Under the pieces are notes generated by a model that ran no database searches, was not told the origin of the DNA, and worked only from the letters and a program-made list of their open reading frames with translations. 10,447 bases of DNA from Bacteroidota bacterium (GTDB lineage: Bacteria; Bacteroidota; Bacteroidia; Chitinophagales; Chitinophagaceae): contig JAPLER010000281.1 of assembly GCA_026391115.1 (NCBI GenBank), positions 1-10,447 on the forward strand, in the 5' to 3' direction. The position numbers and the translations under genes are program-made. Positions 1 to 8,641 of this stretch are shown in pieces. How positions within the stretch are numbered: position 1 is the stretch's first letter; the number at the start of each line of letters is the position of its first letter.

Positions 1-1574
1 AACCTTTCGTTTAGAGAGGTAGCTGCATAGCCACATAAGAATTCAAGTTCCTTGATTAATAAATGCGATAGTGTATGTACTAAAATAAATTTAGCAAGGT
101 GTTTCTCGTCAAGAAATTTTTCTTTTTGAAGAATTTCAGAGTGTGCTACTCTTTCTCTTAATAGTTTAATACGTTCTGAAAATGCTGGTGTTTCATTAAA
201 ATGTTTGAAAAACCAATCATCTACTTTTTTCTTATCAAGGTCAATAAAAATGCCTTCGCCAAAACTTTCTGTTGCCAATAAATATTGAGTATTTACAGCT
301 TGCGTAGATGTATATTTAATTTTTATAGGGGTATGAGTATCACCATCACGAATAAATAAATCTTTATCTAACGGCTCTTGTCTTGTGTATGCAGTTTGAA
401 CAGTTGTAAGCAGCATTTCCGTATCTTGATTTTCATAAGTTAAATTACTGTTTTCTTCTTCCTTATGATTTGGATGCTCTAAAATAAACTTGAACTCTTT
501 TAGACGATATTGAATTTCAGCCTCAAAGTTTCCATCTTCTTTTTCGTCAATAAAATCATCTATTGTTTGTTTGTCATAATTATCAAAGCTGATGTAAAGT
601 ATTTCTTTACTAACTCCATTTGAGAGAAGTTTTCTGATTTTTGGTTTATCTTCTTCTTTAATTTCTTGAATTTTTTTAGGCAAATAAATACTATTGATAC
701 AAAGAGGATAATAAACACTATTACTTGTTCTTATTACAGGCTTAAATTGTTTAGTTTTATCTTTACCAATTCGTAAACCAAACAAACCAGCAAGTGTTAC
801 CTCTCTGCCATTTGCACTACAACCACTGCTTACACACTTAACTCTAATACCGGCTAAATCAGCAAATGTTTCTGAACGTAAGTATCTTAAATCTTGATTT
901 TCGCAACACTTCTTTGTCCAATCAATACGAATGTTCCCCCCATCAGCATCTTCTTCCTTTACATTTTTCTCAGCAAGATTCCATCTATCCCAAGGCAAAT
1001 CTCTTATGTCACCATTAGGTGCAGTCATAATAAAACGAACTTGTTCTAATTCAAAATATTTTTTAGACTTTTTTTCATTTTTTGCTTTCTCAAAACAGTG
1101 ATAACATTTTGGCTTAATAAACTTTAATCCTGCATCAGGTTCACTATATTTTCCTAAGGTTTGATACCAACTATTCCACCATTCCTTAACTGGCTTAAAT
1201 CTCTCACAATTTGGGCAATACATCCATTCAGGGAAATATTTTGCACTGGCTACATTACTTGTATTTAGTGGAACTATATCACTTTTTACAAATGGATTTG
1301 CAATGTTTGTCGGAACACGAATAAATTTGACAAGGTTAGTAAAATGTACTTGAAGCCTTTTAAGTAGCCTATTATCTTCAATTTTAAAATCATCTTGGTC
1401 AAATATTCGTGCAGAATCTTTAAAGAATTTCCATTCATCAAATGGATCAACTTTCATTGCTCCTTTTGATGTTTCCAAAATTGAACCTACACCACCATAA
1501 GCACTCAACATTTTTCTTGTTTGAGATTGAATATATTTTGGTTGTGAATAGCTTTTTTTACCTTCGTTTTTCAT
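1..1574 (-). CDS. drmB: DrmB, DUF1998-family DISARM core protein (3' end cut by window edge)
   Basis: The reading frame opens at ATG 1574 and stays open to the left edge, giving about 524 residues without a stop, so the C-terminus lies outside. Two Cys pairs (C120/C123 in a CPNC motif, C157/C160 in CYHC) look like a zinc site. A further Cys-rich stretch follows near residues 220-260 (CC, then CVSSGC). Near the edge the hallmark DUF1998 segment appears: HTLSH from residue 500, followed by a CGYAATSLNER stretch. DUF1998 next to a DrmA-type helicase defines DrmB. In known DISARM, DrmB forms a complex with DrmA that binds DNA and limits phage DNA. The start lies 12 nt after the drmA stop with an A/T-rich leader and no Shine-Dalgarno, so co-transcription is likely. 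The DUF1998 call is firm. The DISARM assignment rests on the neighbours. Confidence 0.88.
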   Translation of the reverse strand, partial: MKNEGKKSYSQPKYIQSQTRKMLSAYGGVGSILETSKGAMKVDPFDEWKFFKDSARIFDQDDFKIEDNRLLKRLQVHFTNLVKFIRVPTNIANPFVKSDIVPLNTSNVASAKYFPEWMYCPNCERFKPVKEWWNSWYQTLGKYSEPDAGLKFIKPKCYHCFEKAKNEKKSKKYFELEQVRFIMTAPNGDIRDLPWDRWNLAEKNVKEEDADGGNIRIDWTKKCCENQDLRYLRSETFADLAGIRVKCVSSGCSANGREVTLAGLFGLRIGKDKTKQFKPVIRTSNSVYYPLCINSIYLPKKIQEIKEEDKPKIRKLLSNGVSKEILYISFDNYDKQTIDDFIDEKEDGNFEAEIQYRLKEFKFILEHPNHKEEENSNLTYENQDTEMLLTTVQTAYTRQEPLDKDLFIRDGDTHTPIKIKYTSTQAVNTQYLLATESFGEGIFIDLDKKKVDDWFFKHFNETPAFSERIKLLRERVAHSEILQKEKFLDEKHLAKFILVHTLSHLLIKELEFLCGYAATSLNER

Positions 1575-1586
1575 TTGTTTTTATAA

Positions 1587-4500
1587 TTAGAAGAAGTTAT
1601 TTTTAATTTGAATAAAAGTATCAGCATCAACTTCTCTCATTGATTGCATTACTATCCAGTCATCATTATCGGAAGTATCAACATCTGTTGGGCGTTTCAT
1701 TAATTCATCATATTTTTTATATCCAAACGACCTGACTTTTTCTTCCCAATCATTAGCTAAAAAATTTATTCTATTTTCAAAAAAATCATATTCGGTTGGG
1801 TTGTCTTTGAAACGATTTTTTAAAAATGATTTTAATTCATTCACATTTTCTTTTTGAAAATATTGCATAGCATTATTTTGGTTTAACCCTGCAATCTTAT
1901 GTCGAACAAAAGTTACCATCAAAGTGGTAAGCATTTTATCAATCGTGTTCTCTGTGAATGGTGTTACGCTAAGTGGTTCAATGCTTTTGTAAAAGGCTTG
2001 ATGAAATGGTATATAATGTTCAAAATAAGATTTATCTCTTGCTCTATTTGGGTCTAAAAATGTAACAACTAAGCCTTTAACTTTTCTACCTACACGACTT
2101 GAAGCTTGAATGTATTCTGCAATGTTTTTTGGCATTCCATTTATTAGCATCAAATTTAATCTACCGATATCTATACCAACAGAAAACATATTTGTTGCAA
2201 GAACTAAATCAATAGTTGATGACTTTACTGCTTGATATTTTATGCCTTTCTTATTTTCTCTTTCAACTACTTCAAACTCATTCTCCAGTTGCTTTAATAC
2301 AGCCTTTATTTTACTACTTTCAACCCTTGCTGTTAACTCTTCTGTTCTGTCTTCTAATCCAAAATGGTTATAAGTCCATTTATTATTTCGACCAAATAAA
2401 CGTGCCTGTAATGTTGCTGTATTAACAATGATTTCATCGCCGACTTTATTTCTAATTTTACCTACATCTTTTAATGAGTTATAGTAAGAAACCAAAGTCC
2501 AATAATCATCACTTAATGGTTCAGTATTTTCAATTCGAGCTTCAAGTAGATGGGCTATTAATTGTAGTTGTGTATCAATAGCAGTTTTACCAACTGGCAT
2601 AAAACCAATATACTTTCTTTTGCTTGCTACTTTTGATTCCTTAGCAAAAAAGCTATCACTGTATGTTAGACCTGATGGTGGGAATATATTGACCTTTCTA
2701 CCACCATAAAGCCTTTCAATTTGCTGTTTAGTATTCCTTGTTGTAGCCGTTGATGCAATTATTTTAGGTGCAACATTTGAATTGCTTTTTGTACAAAGTT
2801 GTTCTACAACGCTTTCAAAAATTCCTACAATAGAACCTAATGGGCCACTTAATAAATGTAACTCATCTTGAATTATTAAGTCTGGTGGTAGTTTATCATC
2901 ATCCAAGCTGTTAAAGAAGCTATGCGATTCACCTTTCCAAGCTAGCTGTGCAAACTTGTCAACTGTTGCAAACAAAAGTGTTGGTGGGTTTTTAAATAAC
3001 ATTTCATCAACAATTTGAATTGGAATTTCTTTATGAAACGTGCAATTTGTATTAAGGCATTTGATTTTAAATTTCACATTATCTGCATCAAAACCATAAT
3101 CATTTTCTGAAATAAGTTTTGTGCCACACCAAGGGCAAGATGAAATTTGGAAACCATTTTTTAAATCGGGTCTGCCATTTTTCTTCTTACATTCTCTTTC
3201 AATTTCTTCAACAGCTTTTTGTGCCTCCTCAAGCCTCCCTGGTGTTAATTGATTGCCAACCCAAAGCCCAATAGAAATTGTTTCTGTTTTGAGTTCTTCT
3301 CTAAAATTTCTTCTCAAAAATTCTAACGATGCAATAAGTTTAGATGCTCTTTCAAATTGTTGTGCTGTAAGTAGTCTTAATGTATAACGCATTATAACAG
3401 ATACTCCCTTTGATGCTGCTTCCTCATTCATCATTCGCCTCCAAACAATTGTAAATGCAGTAACTGCAAGATAGGCTTCTGTTTTGCCTCCTCCTGTTGG
3501 AAACCAGATTAAATCAACTATATCTTTTCTGTCTTCACTTTGAGGGTCTGTAATACCTTTTATGCTTAACAACAGAAATGCTAATTGAAAAGGCCTGTAT
3601 TTAGGCAAAAAAGCTAATCGTGAATAATCATATTCACGAAAAAATTTCAAGTCGTTGTATGGTATATTTTTATTGATTCCTGATACTTCCTTTTCTTCTT
3701 TTGTGAAATCCTTATCATTAGAAATAATGATTTGAATAAGCATTGCCGTGTTTGCAAACTGAAATGCTCGGAAAACATCATCATTTTTTAAACACTCAAT
3801 ATTTGATTTTAAGCGACTGTAATTATAATCAAGCCGATTAATTATTTCTTTGCTAACTGTTTTTTCTTGCTCTGTATTATTTTCATTATCCTTTTTCTGC
3901 ATTTCAATCCACTTACCATAAACATCTACGAATTGTAACATTCGTTTTATGGTTTCGTCTTTCTCGATGTTTACAAAAAGTGTGAGATTTTTAATGTCGA
4001 GTGCTTCATTTAAAAGTTTAAAATCATTTGGGTTTTCAAAATCATTTTCATTAAAATCATTCTTTGTGTCTTTAACATTGAACTCTGGAAGAAAAGTTGT
4101 TTGAAGAAAATTTTGTTCTCTGTTCCAACTTACAGAACAATTATGACCAATACCAAAACTTTTAACTTCTCTGTAAAGAAAATTTAGTTCCTCAGCTTCT
4201 TTGTCAAATGGATTTAATTCTTGATTTGATTTATAAGGAAGTATTTTATCTGATGTTACTTTTATCTGTGCTTGAAACAAGCACTTTGAATTAAGCTCTG
4301 GTGTTTTTATTGTAAAACGTTTTGATGATTGCTTCTTACCCAAATTTACAAGCTGTATTTTTACGTACTTCCTTCTTTTACCATCAATTTTATTTTCAAC
4401 CTCATAAGTCTTTACGTTATAGCCAATTTTAACTTCCTTGTGTGTTTTGTCAATAACAGGAATTTCAACTTCATTTTTGGTATCTATTATTTTAATTATT

Positions 4501-5204
4501 GTTGAATGAGAAAAAGGTTTTCTTTTCCAAGTTCTACCAATTAACTTATCAAAATAGTGTATCCAGTTTTTAATTGGTCTATCTTTAAAATCTTCTGATT
4601 TCTTGTATTCATCGTATTCTTTGTATTCCCCAGTTCTTGGAAATACTTTATCTCCCTTTAATTCTTTAGTGAGAAAAAGGTAGCCATCTTCATACTTAAG
4701 TTTGTCTTTGAATGGAAAAAAATTCTTTTCATCAGTGTAGAATTGATAACCAGTTTCAGGCATTCTAACTTTTATCTCCTCTTGTAAAGGTTGGTAGTAA
4801 AATCCACCAGAAAATTCAACATCTACACTCTCAACATTTTCGTGAATACAAAATGTTAAACCAAAATTATTAGGGTTAAAGTGATTCTGATTCACTTTGC
4901 TTTCATCTTCACTTTTTGCATCTTCGATTTTTGAATTAGAAATATCATTATTGTCGCTTTTGTTTTCTGCGATTATATCTTCTGGTGAAAGTGAATTAGG
5001 CTCTTTTGTCTCAGCTTCAATTTCAGCATCATCTTCTTCTTGTTCGGTTGAAGAGAATTTTTTTTCAGGGAATATTATTGCTGAATAATATCGTTGCAAA
5101 GGATAATCAGAAATAATTTCTTCATCATCTGGTAATCCGAAACTGTCCGAACCAGCCCCAATTAATCCTTTATAAATACGGTTTTGAAATGTGTCTCTTT
5201 GCAT
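1587..5204 (-). CDS. drmA: DrmA, DISARM SF2 helicase
   Basis: A protein of 1205 residues if started at ATG 5204, which is 1 nt after the stop of the upstream gene; an in-frame TTG at 5213 would add three residues. Numbering is from the ATG. An N-terminal DrmA-like region (about 1-50) leads into an acidic low-complexity linker (50-107). The helicase core has Walker A PTGGGKT (Lys574), a DEAH-type box DELH (780-783), motif III STATT (about 820) and a C-terminal RecA domain with TNMFSVGIDIG and the arginine-finger motif QASSRVGR (about 1000-1042). Between motifs I and II is a likely zinc insertion with Cys690, Cys693, Cys716 and Cys721. The length and layout fit DISARM DrmA, an ATP-dependent helicase that works with DrmB. 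All catalytic motifs look intact. Other large DUF1998-linked helicases are the main alternative. Confidence 0.87.
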   Translation of the reverse strand: MQRDTFQNRIYKGLIGAGSDSFGLPDDEEIISDYPLQRYYSAIIFPEKKFSSTEQEEDDAEIEAETKEPNSLSPEDIIAENKSDNNDISNSKIEDAKSEDESKVNQNHFNPNNFGLTFCIHENVESVDVEFSGGFYYQPLQEEIKVRMPETGYQFYTDEKNFFPFKDKLKYEDGYLFLTKELKGDKVFPRTGEYKEYDEYKKSEDFKDRPIKNWIHYFDKLIGRTWKRKPFSHSTIIKIIDTKNEVEIPVIDKTHKEVKIGYNVKTYEVENKIDGKRRKYVKIQLVNLGKKQSSKRFTIKTPELNSKCLFQAQIKVTSDKILPYKSNQELNPFDKEAEELNFLYREVKSFGIGHNCSVSWNREQNFLQTTFLPEFNVKDTKNDFNENDFENPNDFKLLNEALDIKNLTLFVNIEKDETIKRMLQFVDVYGKWIEMQKKDNENNTEQEKTVSKEIINRLDYNYSRLKSNIECLKNDDVFRAFQFANTAMLIQIIISNDKDFTKEEKEVSGINKNIPYNDLKFFREYDYSRLAFLPKYRPFQLAFLLLSIKGITDPQSEDRKDIVDLIWFPTGGGKTEAYLAVTAFTIVWRRMMNEEAASKGVSVIMRYTLRLLTAQQFERASKLIASLEFLRRNFREELKTETISIGLWVGNQLTPGRLEEAQKAVEEIERECKKKNGRPDLKNGFQISSCPWCGTKLISENDYGFDADNVKFKIKCLNTNCTFHKEIPIQIVDEMLFKNPPTLLFATVDKFAQLAWKGESHSFFNSLDDDKLPPDLIIQDELHLLSGPLGSIVGIFESVVEQLCTKSNSNVAPKIIASTATTRNTKQQIERLYGGRKVNIFPPSGLTYSDSFFAKESKVASKRKYIGFMPVGKTAIDTQLQLIAHLLEARIENTEPLSDDYWTLVSYYNSLKDVGKIRNKVGDEIIVNTATLQARLFGRNNKWTYNHFGLEDRTEELTARVESSKIKAVLKQLENEFEVVERENKKGIKYQAVKSSTIDLVLATNMFSVGIDIGRLNLMLINGMPKNIAEYIQASSRVGRKVKGLVVTFLDPNRARDKSYFEHYIPFHQAFYKSIEPLSVTPFTENTIDKMLTTLMVTFVRHKIAGLNQNNAMQYFQKENVNELKSFLKNRFKDNPTEYDFFENRINFLANDWEEKVRSFGYKKYDELMKRPTDVDTSDNDDWIVMQSMREVDADTFIQIKNNFF

Positions 5205-5205
5205 A

Positions 5206-5709
5206 TTAATCAATTAATTCTTTTTCAAAATTTTTAACTTCCTCCATTTCTATTTTTTTAATGCCTTTTATTGTTCTCATAGGTGCTCCTTTTTGAATAA
5301 TTTGTTGAATATGATTTTCAGATAGCCAACTTAACATTTTACCCTTCTCTTGGCTCAATATGTAAGAGTTTATTTCCTCACTAAATTCAACACCTGCTTT
5401 AATTATTCTGCCTGAGTATTCGGTTTTGATTGAGATAATATTTTGAATGTTTTTATTAAGTTCTTGATGATTGACGGTTTTAATAATTGCCACTAAGTCT
5501 CTTTTTTTCATTGGAAACTTTGTTTTACTATCAGGCTTCATCCAATTTTCTAATCTATGTTTATCAACAGACAAACCATTTTCTTTTAGTTGTTCAAATA
5601 AATTTTCAAAATGATAGCCAAAACCTTTACTTATATAGTATTCCCTCAAAGTGCTTTTCCAAAGAGAAGAAAAATAATCTACACAACTTCTTTGTATAAC
5701 TCTTCGCAT
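5206..5709 (-). CDS. 167-residue protein, possibly a detached C-terminal domain of DrmE
   Basis: A mostly helical-looking, Lys/Glu-rich protein with no signal peptide or membrane segment. I do not recognise an established family with certainty. Its pattern resembles C-terminal domains that I associate with DrmE: a conserved-looking LENWMKP segment around Trp56, a basic KKRDL stretch near residue 70, and an AGVEFSEEI segment at 105-113. It starts at ATG 5709 inside the end of the upstream DrmE-like gene, in the -1 frame, overlapping it by 31 nt. A TGA sits directly before this ATG in its own frame. It ends in TAA, 1 nt before the drmA ATG, so it belongs to the operon and is probably translationally linked to drmA. 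It could be an independent small subunit, or one half of a split DrmE produced by an indel in the overlap. I see no canonical slippery heptamer there. Confidence 0.6.
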   Translation of the reverse strand: MRRVIQRSCVDYFSSLWKSTLREYYISKGFGYHFENLFEQLKENGLSVDKHRLENWMKPDSKTKFPMKKRDLVAIIKTVNHQELNKNIQNIISIKTEYSGRIIKAGVEFSEEINSYILSQEKGKMLSWLSENHIQQIIQKGAPMRTIKGIKKIEMEEVKNFEKELID

Positions 5710-7604
5710 TCATCTACAAATACTTTTTTAGATTCTCTCTCAATTAATTTTATCCCTTCCTCAAAAACAATTTCAAATTTTTGTTCTTCACTCCTTGAAG
5801 ATCTTTGGTCATCAATGCCGATTAAATATTTTATCCATTCATCAATATTTTCATTATCTATGGTAGGTGTCTCTGGATAATGAAGCCCACATAAAAATTC
5901 TCGTTGTTTTGAACGAAGTTCAATTTCGTCTTCTCGTTGGAATCCTTGAAGGTACACTTGCATTACTTTTGCTTCCTCTTCGTAACATAGAATTTTAGTT
6001 TTGTGGTTGCTTGTAATAATTTTTTGCAAAAGAATATCTGTATATGGGCCATTACTGTAAAGGGATAGGAATAAGTGACTTTTCCCGTCTGGTTCTTTCT
6101 TTAAAAATTCAGAAACTGATATAACTTTAGTTGCTTTTAAGCCAATATATGTTGAATTTGATTGAGGTTCAGTTTGATTTAATAACTCTAAAATATTTTC
6201 GAGTTTATTTGTCTTTATACCTTTTTGCTTGCTCTCCAAACAACTGATAATTTCTTTTTCACAGAATGGTTTTATTGATTTAGGAACTACAATAAAATCT
6301 ACATCTGTAGCAGTTTTAAACCAAGAATTTTTTGGGTTTGAATTTTTAATAACAGTAATGATATTTTGATAGATATTTTTGAATTGCTCAAAATCAGGTT
6401 TATAATCTTTATCAATATTGTAATACTCATCTTGAAAAATCTCTTGGGCTTCAGTAAGAAAATTTTCAAAAATTTCATTTGCTCTTTCTCTTATTCTTTT
6501 GTCACCATAAATTGACGTTATTGGATAAATTTTGCGGATGAATTTTAAAAGCTTTTTTAGGTTTATCAGGTTATTATAACGAGACTCTTTTTCTTCAATG
6601 AACTTAGTAAATATTAACGTTGCTGCTGTTAATTCAGGATGTAAAACAATTTGGGAACTTAAATTTTGGTATTGATTTTGGGCAAAATGCTTCACTTCAG
6701 GTAGTGTCCAATTCCATTTTATTACTTCAAAATTTTCACCGGATTCTATATCCTGTGTTCCGATAAAAATACAGTGATTAAATTTTTCTTGTCTGTAATT
6801 TTTTGAAATTGCAGAGATAGATTGACAATATTTATTGTCACCAATAAAAATAATTGTGTCTATAGGAATTCCTTTTTCTATGAAATGTTCCTTTACAGTT
6901 TTGAAATCATTTACTACAATCAATAAAGGGTCAAATGGTGTGTCTGGATTTACACTGCCACTTTTATTCATATACTGATATGGAATGCAACCAGGAATTT
7001 GATTAAGTATTTCGGTTTTAGATTCTACTATTATAGTTTTGATATTATTCTTTAACGTCAGATATGTTTCTCTTGAATTTAAGTTAGAAAGAATTGAACT
7101 ATAACCTTTAAGTTCTTTGAACTTTTTCGTTTCAAAATTTTCTACTTTAGACTGACCATATCTTGCAATCTCCAACTTATCTGCAAACTTTGAGGAAAGG
7201 TGAACATAATCTGTTTTGTTTTCAAGGACAATTCTCTTGTATGTTCCTAAAGGTAGAATTTGTATTTTGTCTTCTGTAACAGACTTCACTATTGAAACTC
7301 TGCCAGTAATTTTATTAATAACTATTTCTTCAACTTCCAATGTATTATTTGCACTTATATTTTTATTGATACAATGAAGGGCTGCAATTAAAGTTGCAGG
7401 TAGAAAAAAATCATTTATGCGTTCTTTATTTGGGGTTGTAATTAATATGTTTGCTCTATCAGTATTTAATATTTTATCAATTAAAAAAGAGTTGACAAAA
7501 TCAAACTGTTCAAAGTTGTAGTTGGATAAATTGAACGACTGTTTGAGATTTGTTTTACTAATCTCAATTAGATTGTTAAAATAATTGTAGTTTAAAAATT
7601 CCAT
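5679..7604 (-). CDS. drmE: DrmE-like DISARM accessory protein
   Basis: A protein of 641 residues from ATG 7604; a TTG two codons upstream (7610) is a weaker start. It is the first gene of the operon, upstream of drmA and drmB, the place where class 2 DISARM can carry drmE, a gene of poorly known function. Around residues 53-75 a beta-loop-helix segment (ILITTPNKERINDFF, then a small hydrophobic helix) sits where a P-loop would be expected, but the GxGKT residues are absent. A Rossmann-like strand with an IIFIGDNKY motif (251-259) and a KWNWTLPE motif (Trp297, Trp299) also suggest a RecA/helicase-derived fold. No membrane segment or signal peptide is visible. The C-terminal end overlaps the next gene by 31 nt, which may mean the original protein was longer. 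The DrmE call comes from context plus remembered family features and needs a profile search. Confidence 0.62.
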   Translation of the reverse strand: MEFLNYNYFNNLIEISKTNLKQSFNLSNYNFEQFDFVNSFLIDKILNTDRANILITTPNKERINDFFLPATLIAALHCINKNISANNTLEVEEIVINKITGRVSIVKSVTEDKIQILPLGTYKRIVLENKTDYVHLSSKFADKLEIARYGQSKVENFETKKFKELKGYSSILSNLNSRETYLTLKNNIKTIIVESKTEILNQIPGCIPYQYMNKSGSVNPDTPFDPLLIVVNDFKTVKEHFIEKGIPIDTIIFIGDNKYCQSISAISKNYRQEKFNHCIFIGTQDIESGENFEVIKWNWTLPEVKHFAQNQYQNLSSQIVLHPELTAATLIFTKFIEEKESRYNNLINLKKLLKFIRKIYPITSIYGDKRIRERANEIFENFLTEAQEIFQDEYYNIDKDYKPDFEQFKNIYQNIITVIKNSNPKNSWFKTATDVDFIVVPKSIKPFCEKEIISCLESKQKGIKTNKLENILELLNQTEPQSNSTYIGLKATKVISVSEFLKKEPDGKSHLFLSLYSNGPYTDILLQKIITSNHKTKILCYEEEAKVMQVYLQGFQREDEIELRSKQREFLCGLHYPETPTIDNENIDEWIKYLIGIDDQRSSRSEEQKFEIVFEEGIKLIERESKKVFVDECEELYKEVV

Positions 7605-7610
7605 ATTCAA

Positions 7611-7930
7611 GATTACTTAAAGCACACTTTATTTAATTTTATACCTTTTATTCCGATTGAATCCACCATCCTTATTAGTTATCCCTTAATTAATTATTCT
7701 ACTGATTGCACCAATTTTATTTAATATCATCTATTTTTTACGGCTACAAGTTTTTTATTATTAATAATTTACAAATTCAATAACACCTCAACTGAAAAAT
7801 TTATAATCATATATAAAAACATAAAATAGATTTCTTTAAATAGATAGTAAATTTAACAAGAAAGCAATTATGGGAAATGCTAACTAATAAAACTTACACA
7901 AAATTTGTTTAATGCCTTTACCATAAATTA
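7611..7930. other. AT-rich intergenic gap separating the hsd remnant from the DISARM operon
   Basis: About 320 bp with no credible open frame on either strand and no tRNA-like fold that I can see. It must hold the minus-strand promoter of the DISARM operon and the end of the hsd-peptidase transcript. I found no exact Bacteroidota-type promoter (TTTG, spacer, TAnnTTTG) reading leftwards; the nearest is a one-mismatch TGAATTTG near 7771-7778 without a good -33 element. No GC-rich hairpin followed by a T-run is visible after the peptidase stop. A perfect 12-bp A/T palindrome, ATTATTAATAAT, lies near 7757-7768. In such AT-rich DNA it may be chance. Confidence 0.6.
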
Positions 7931-8641
7931 TTATACTAAAGCTTGTTCTAATTTCTCTTTCCACTTTTCCCAGTTGGGATATAGTTTGTTTTGCAAAGCA
8001 TAAAAATCTTTATTGTGGTTGTAGTGTATTAAATGGCATAATTCGTGGATTATGACATATTCAATACTTGCTTTTGGTGCTTTTATTAATTCGGTATTTA
8101 AAATGATTTTGCCTGCTTTGGTGCAACTTCCCCAACGCTTTTGCATTTGCCTTATGTATAAAATTGGCTTTTCAATTTTATACTTTTTAAACTTATCTAA
8201 ACAAGCTGTTAGTAGTTCTTCAAAATGAATGAGAGCTTTGTTTTTGTACTATTCTGTTAATAGTTTTTCGAGATAAATAGCATTACTATTTTTTGAAGTA
8301 ATAACCATTGCACCACGATAAATTTTTACTTCATCTATATCGCCTTTTACAATTTGTATTTTGTATTGTCGGCCTAAATACAAATGTGTTTCTCCACTTA
8401 CAAATTTGCGTGTTGGTGTGTGGGGTTTGTAACTATTAAAAAATGATTGTTGTCTTAAAATCCAATTGGCTTTGGACTTTACTTTTTTGTTGATGTCTAT
8501 TAGTGCTGTATTTACTGGTGCTAATACATTTACATCACCATTTGGTGTAACTTTTATTCCTAAAGACTTACGAGTAGCAAAAGACAAATTGTATTCAATA
8601 CGCTTGCTACCATAGTTTACTTGGTGTAAGGTATTTTGCAT
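7931..8641 (-). pseudogene. YgjP/SprT-like zinc metallopeptidase gene interrupted by an amber codon
   Basis: Read through one in-frame TAG (codon 131, 8249-8251), the frame encodes a full-length YgjP-like (DUF45/M48-type) metallopeptidase of about 236 residues. The N-terminal part carries the usual beta-rich region with a GETHLYLGRQYKI stretch. The C-terminal part has RWGSC, the zinc motif HELCH (His199, Glu200, His203) and the third ligand His209, ten residues after the first His as the family requires. The interrupted sequence reads LLTE-stop-YKNKA, where family members normally have Trp-Tyr, so a TGG to TAG change is the simplest explanation. The upstream fragment (130 residues) lacks the active site. 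The downstream fragment could only restart at ATG 8146 without a visible ribosome site. The ATG overlaps the hsdR stop (TAATG), so the gene was translationally coupled. Such peptidases recur beside type I restriction genes, where their role is unclear. Confidence 0.85.

Noticed and set aside
2216..2425. Plus-strand open frame of 69 codons inside drmA
   Set aside because: It lies antisense to conserved helicase motifs, is rich in Leu/Phe/Tyr as expected from the complement of AT-rich coding DNA, and has no recognisable domain.
4897..5088. Plus-strand open frame rich in serine
   Set aside because: It is the antisense shadow of the Glu/Asp-rich DrmA linker (GAA/GAT complement gives TTC/ATC and shifted Ser codons).
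5700..5740. Programmed -1 frameshift at the A-rich run upstream of the 167-residue gene
   Set aside because: In the -1 frame the run is preceded by TAA and followed by TGA before the ATG, so slippage there could not reach the second frame.
5487..5880. Two overlapping plus-strand open frames across the drmE/167-residue junction
   Set aside because: Antisense to supported genes, mutually overlapping in different frames, and without conserved motifs.
7757..7768. Perfect 12-bp A/T palindrome in the intergenic gap as an operator
   Set aside because: It contains only A and T in very AT-rich DNA and no regulator gene is nearby; chance is a sufficient explanation.
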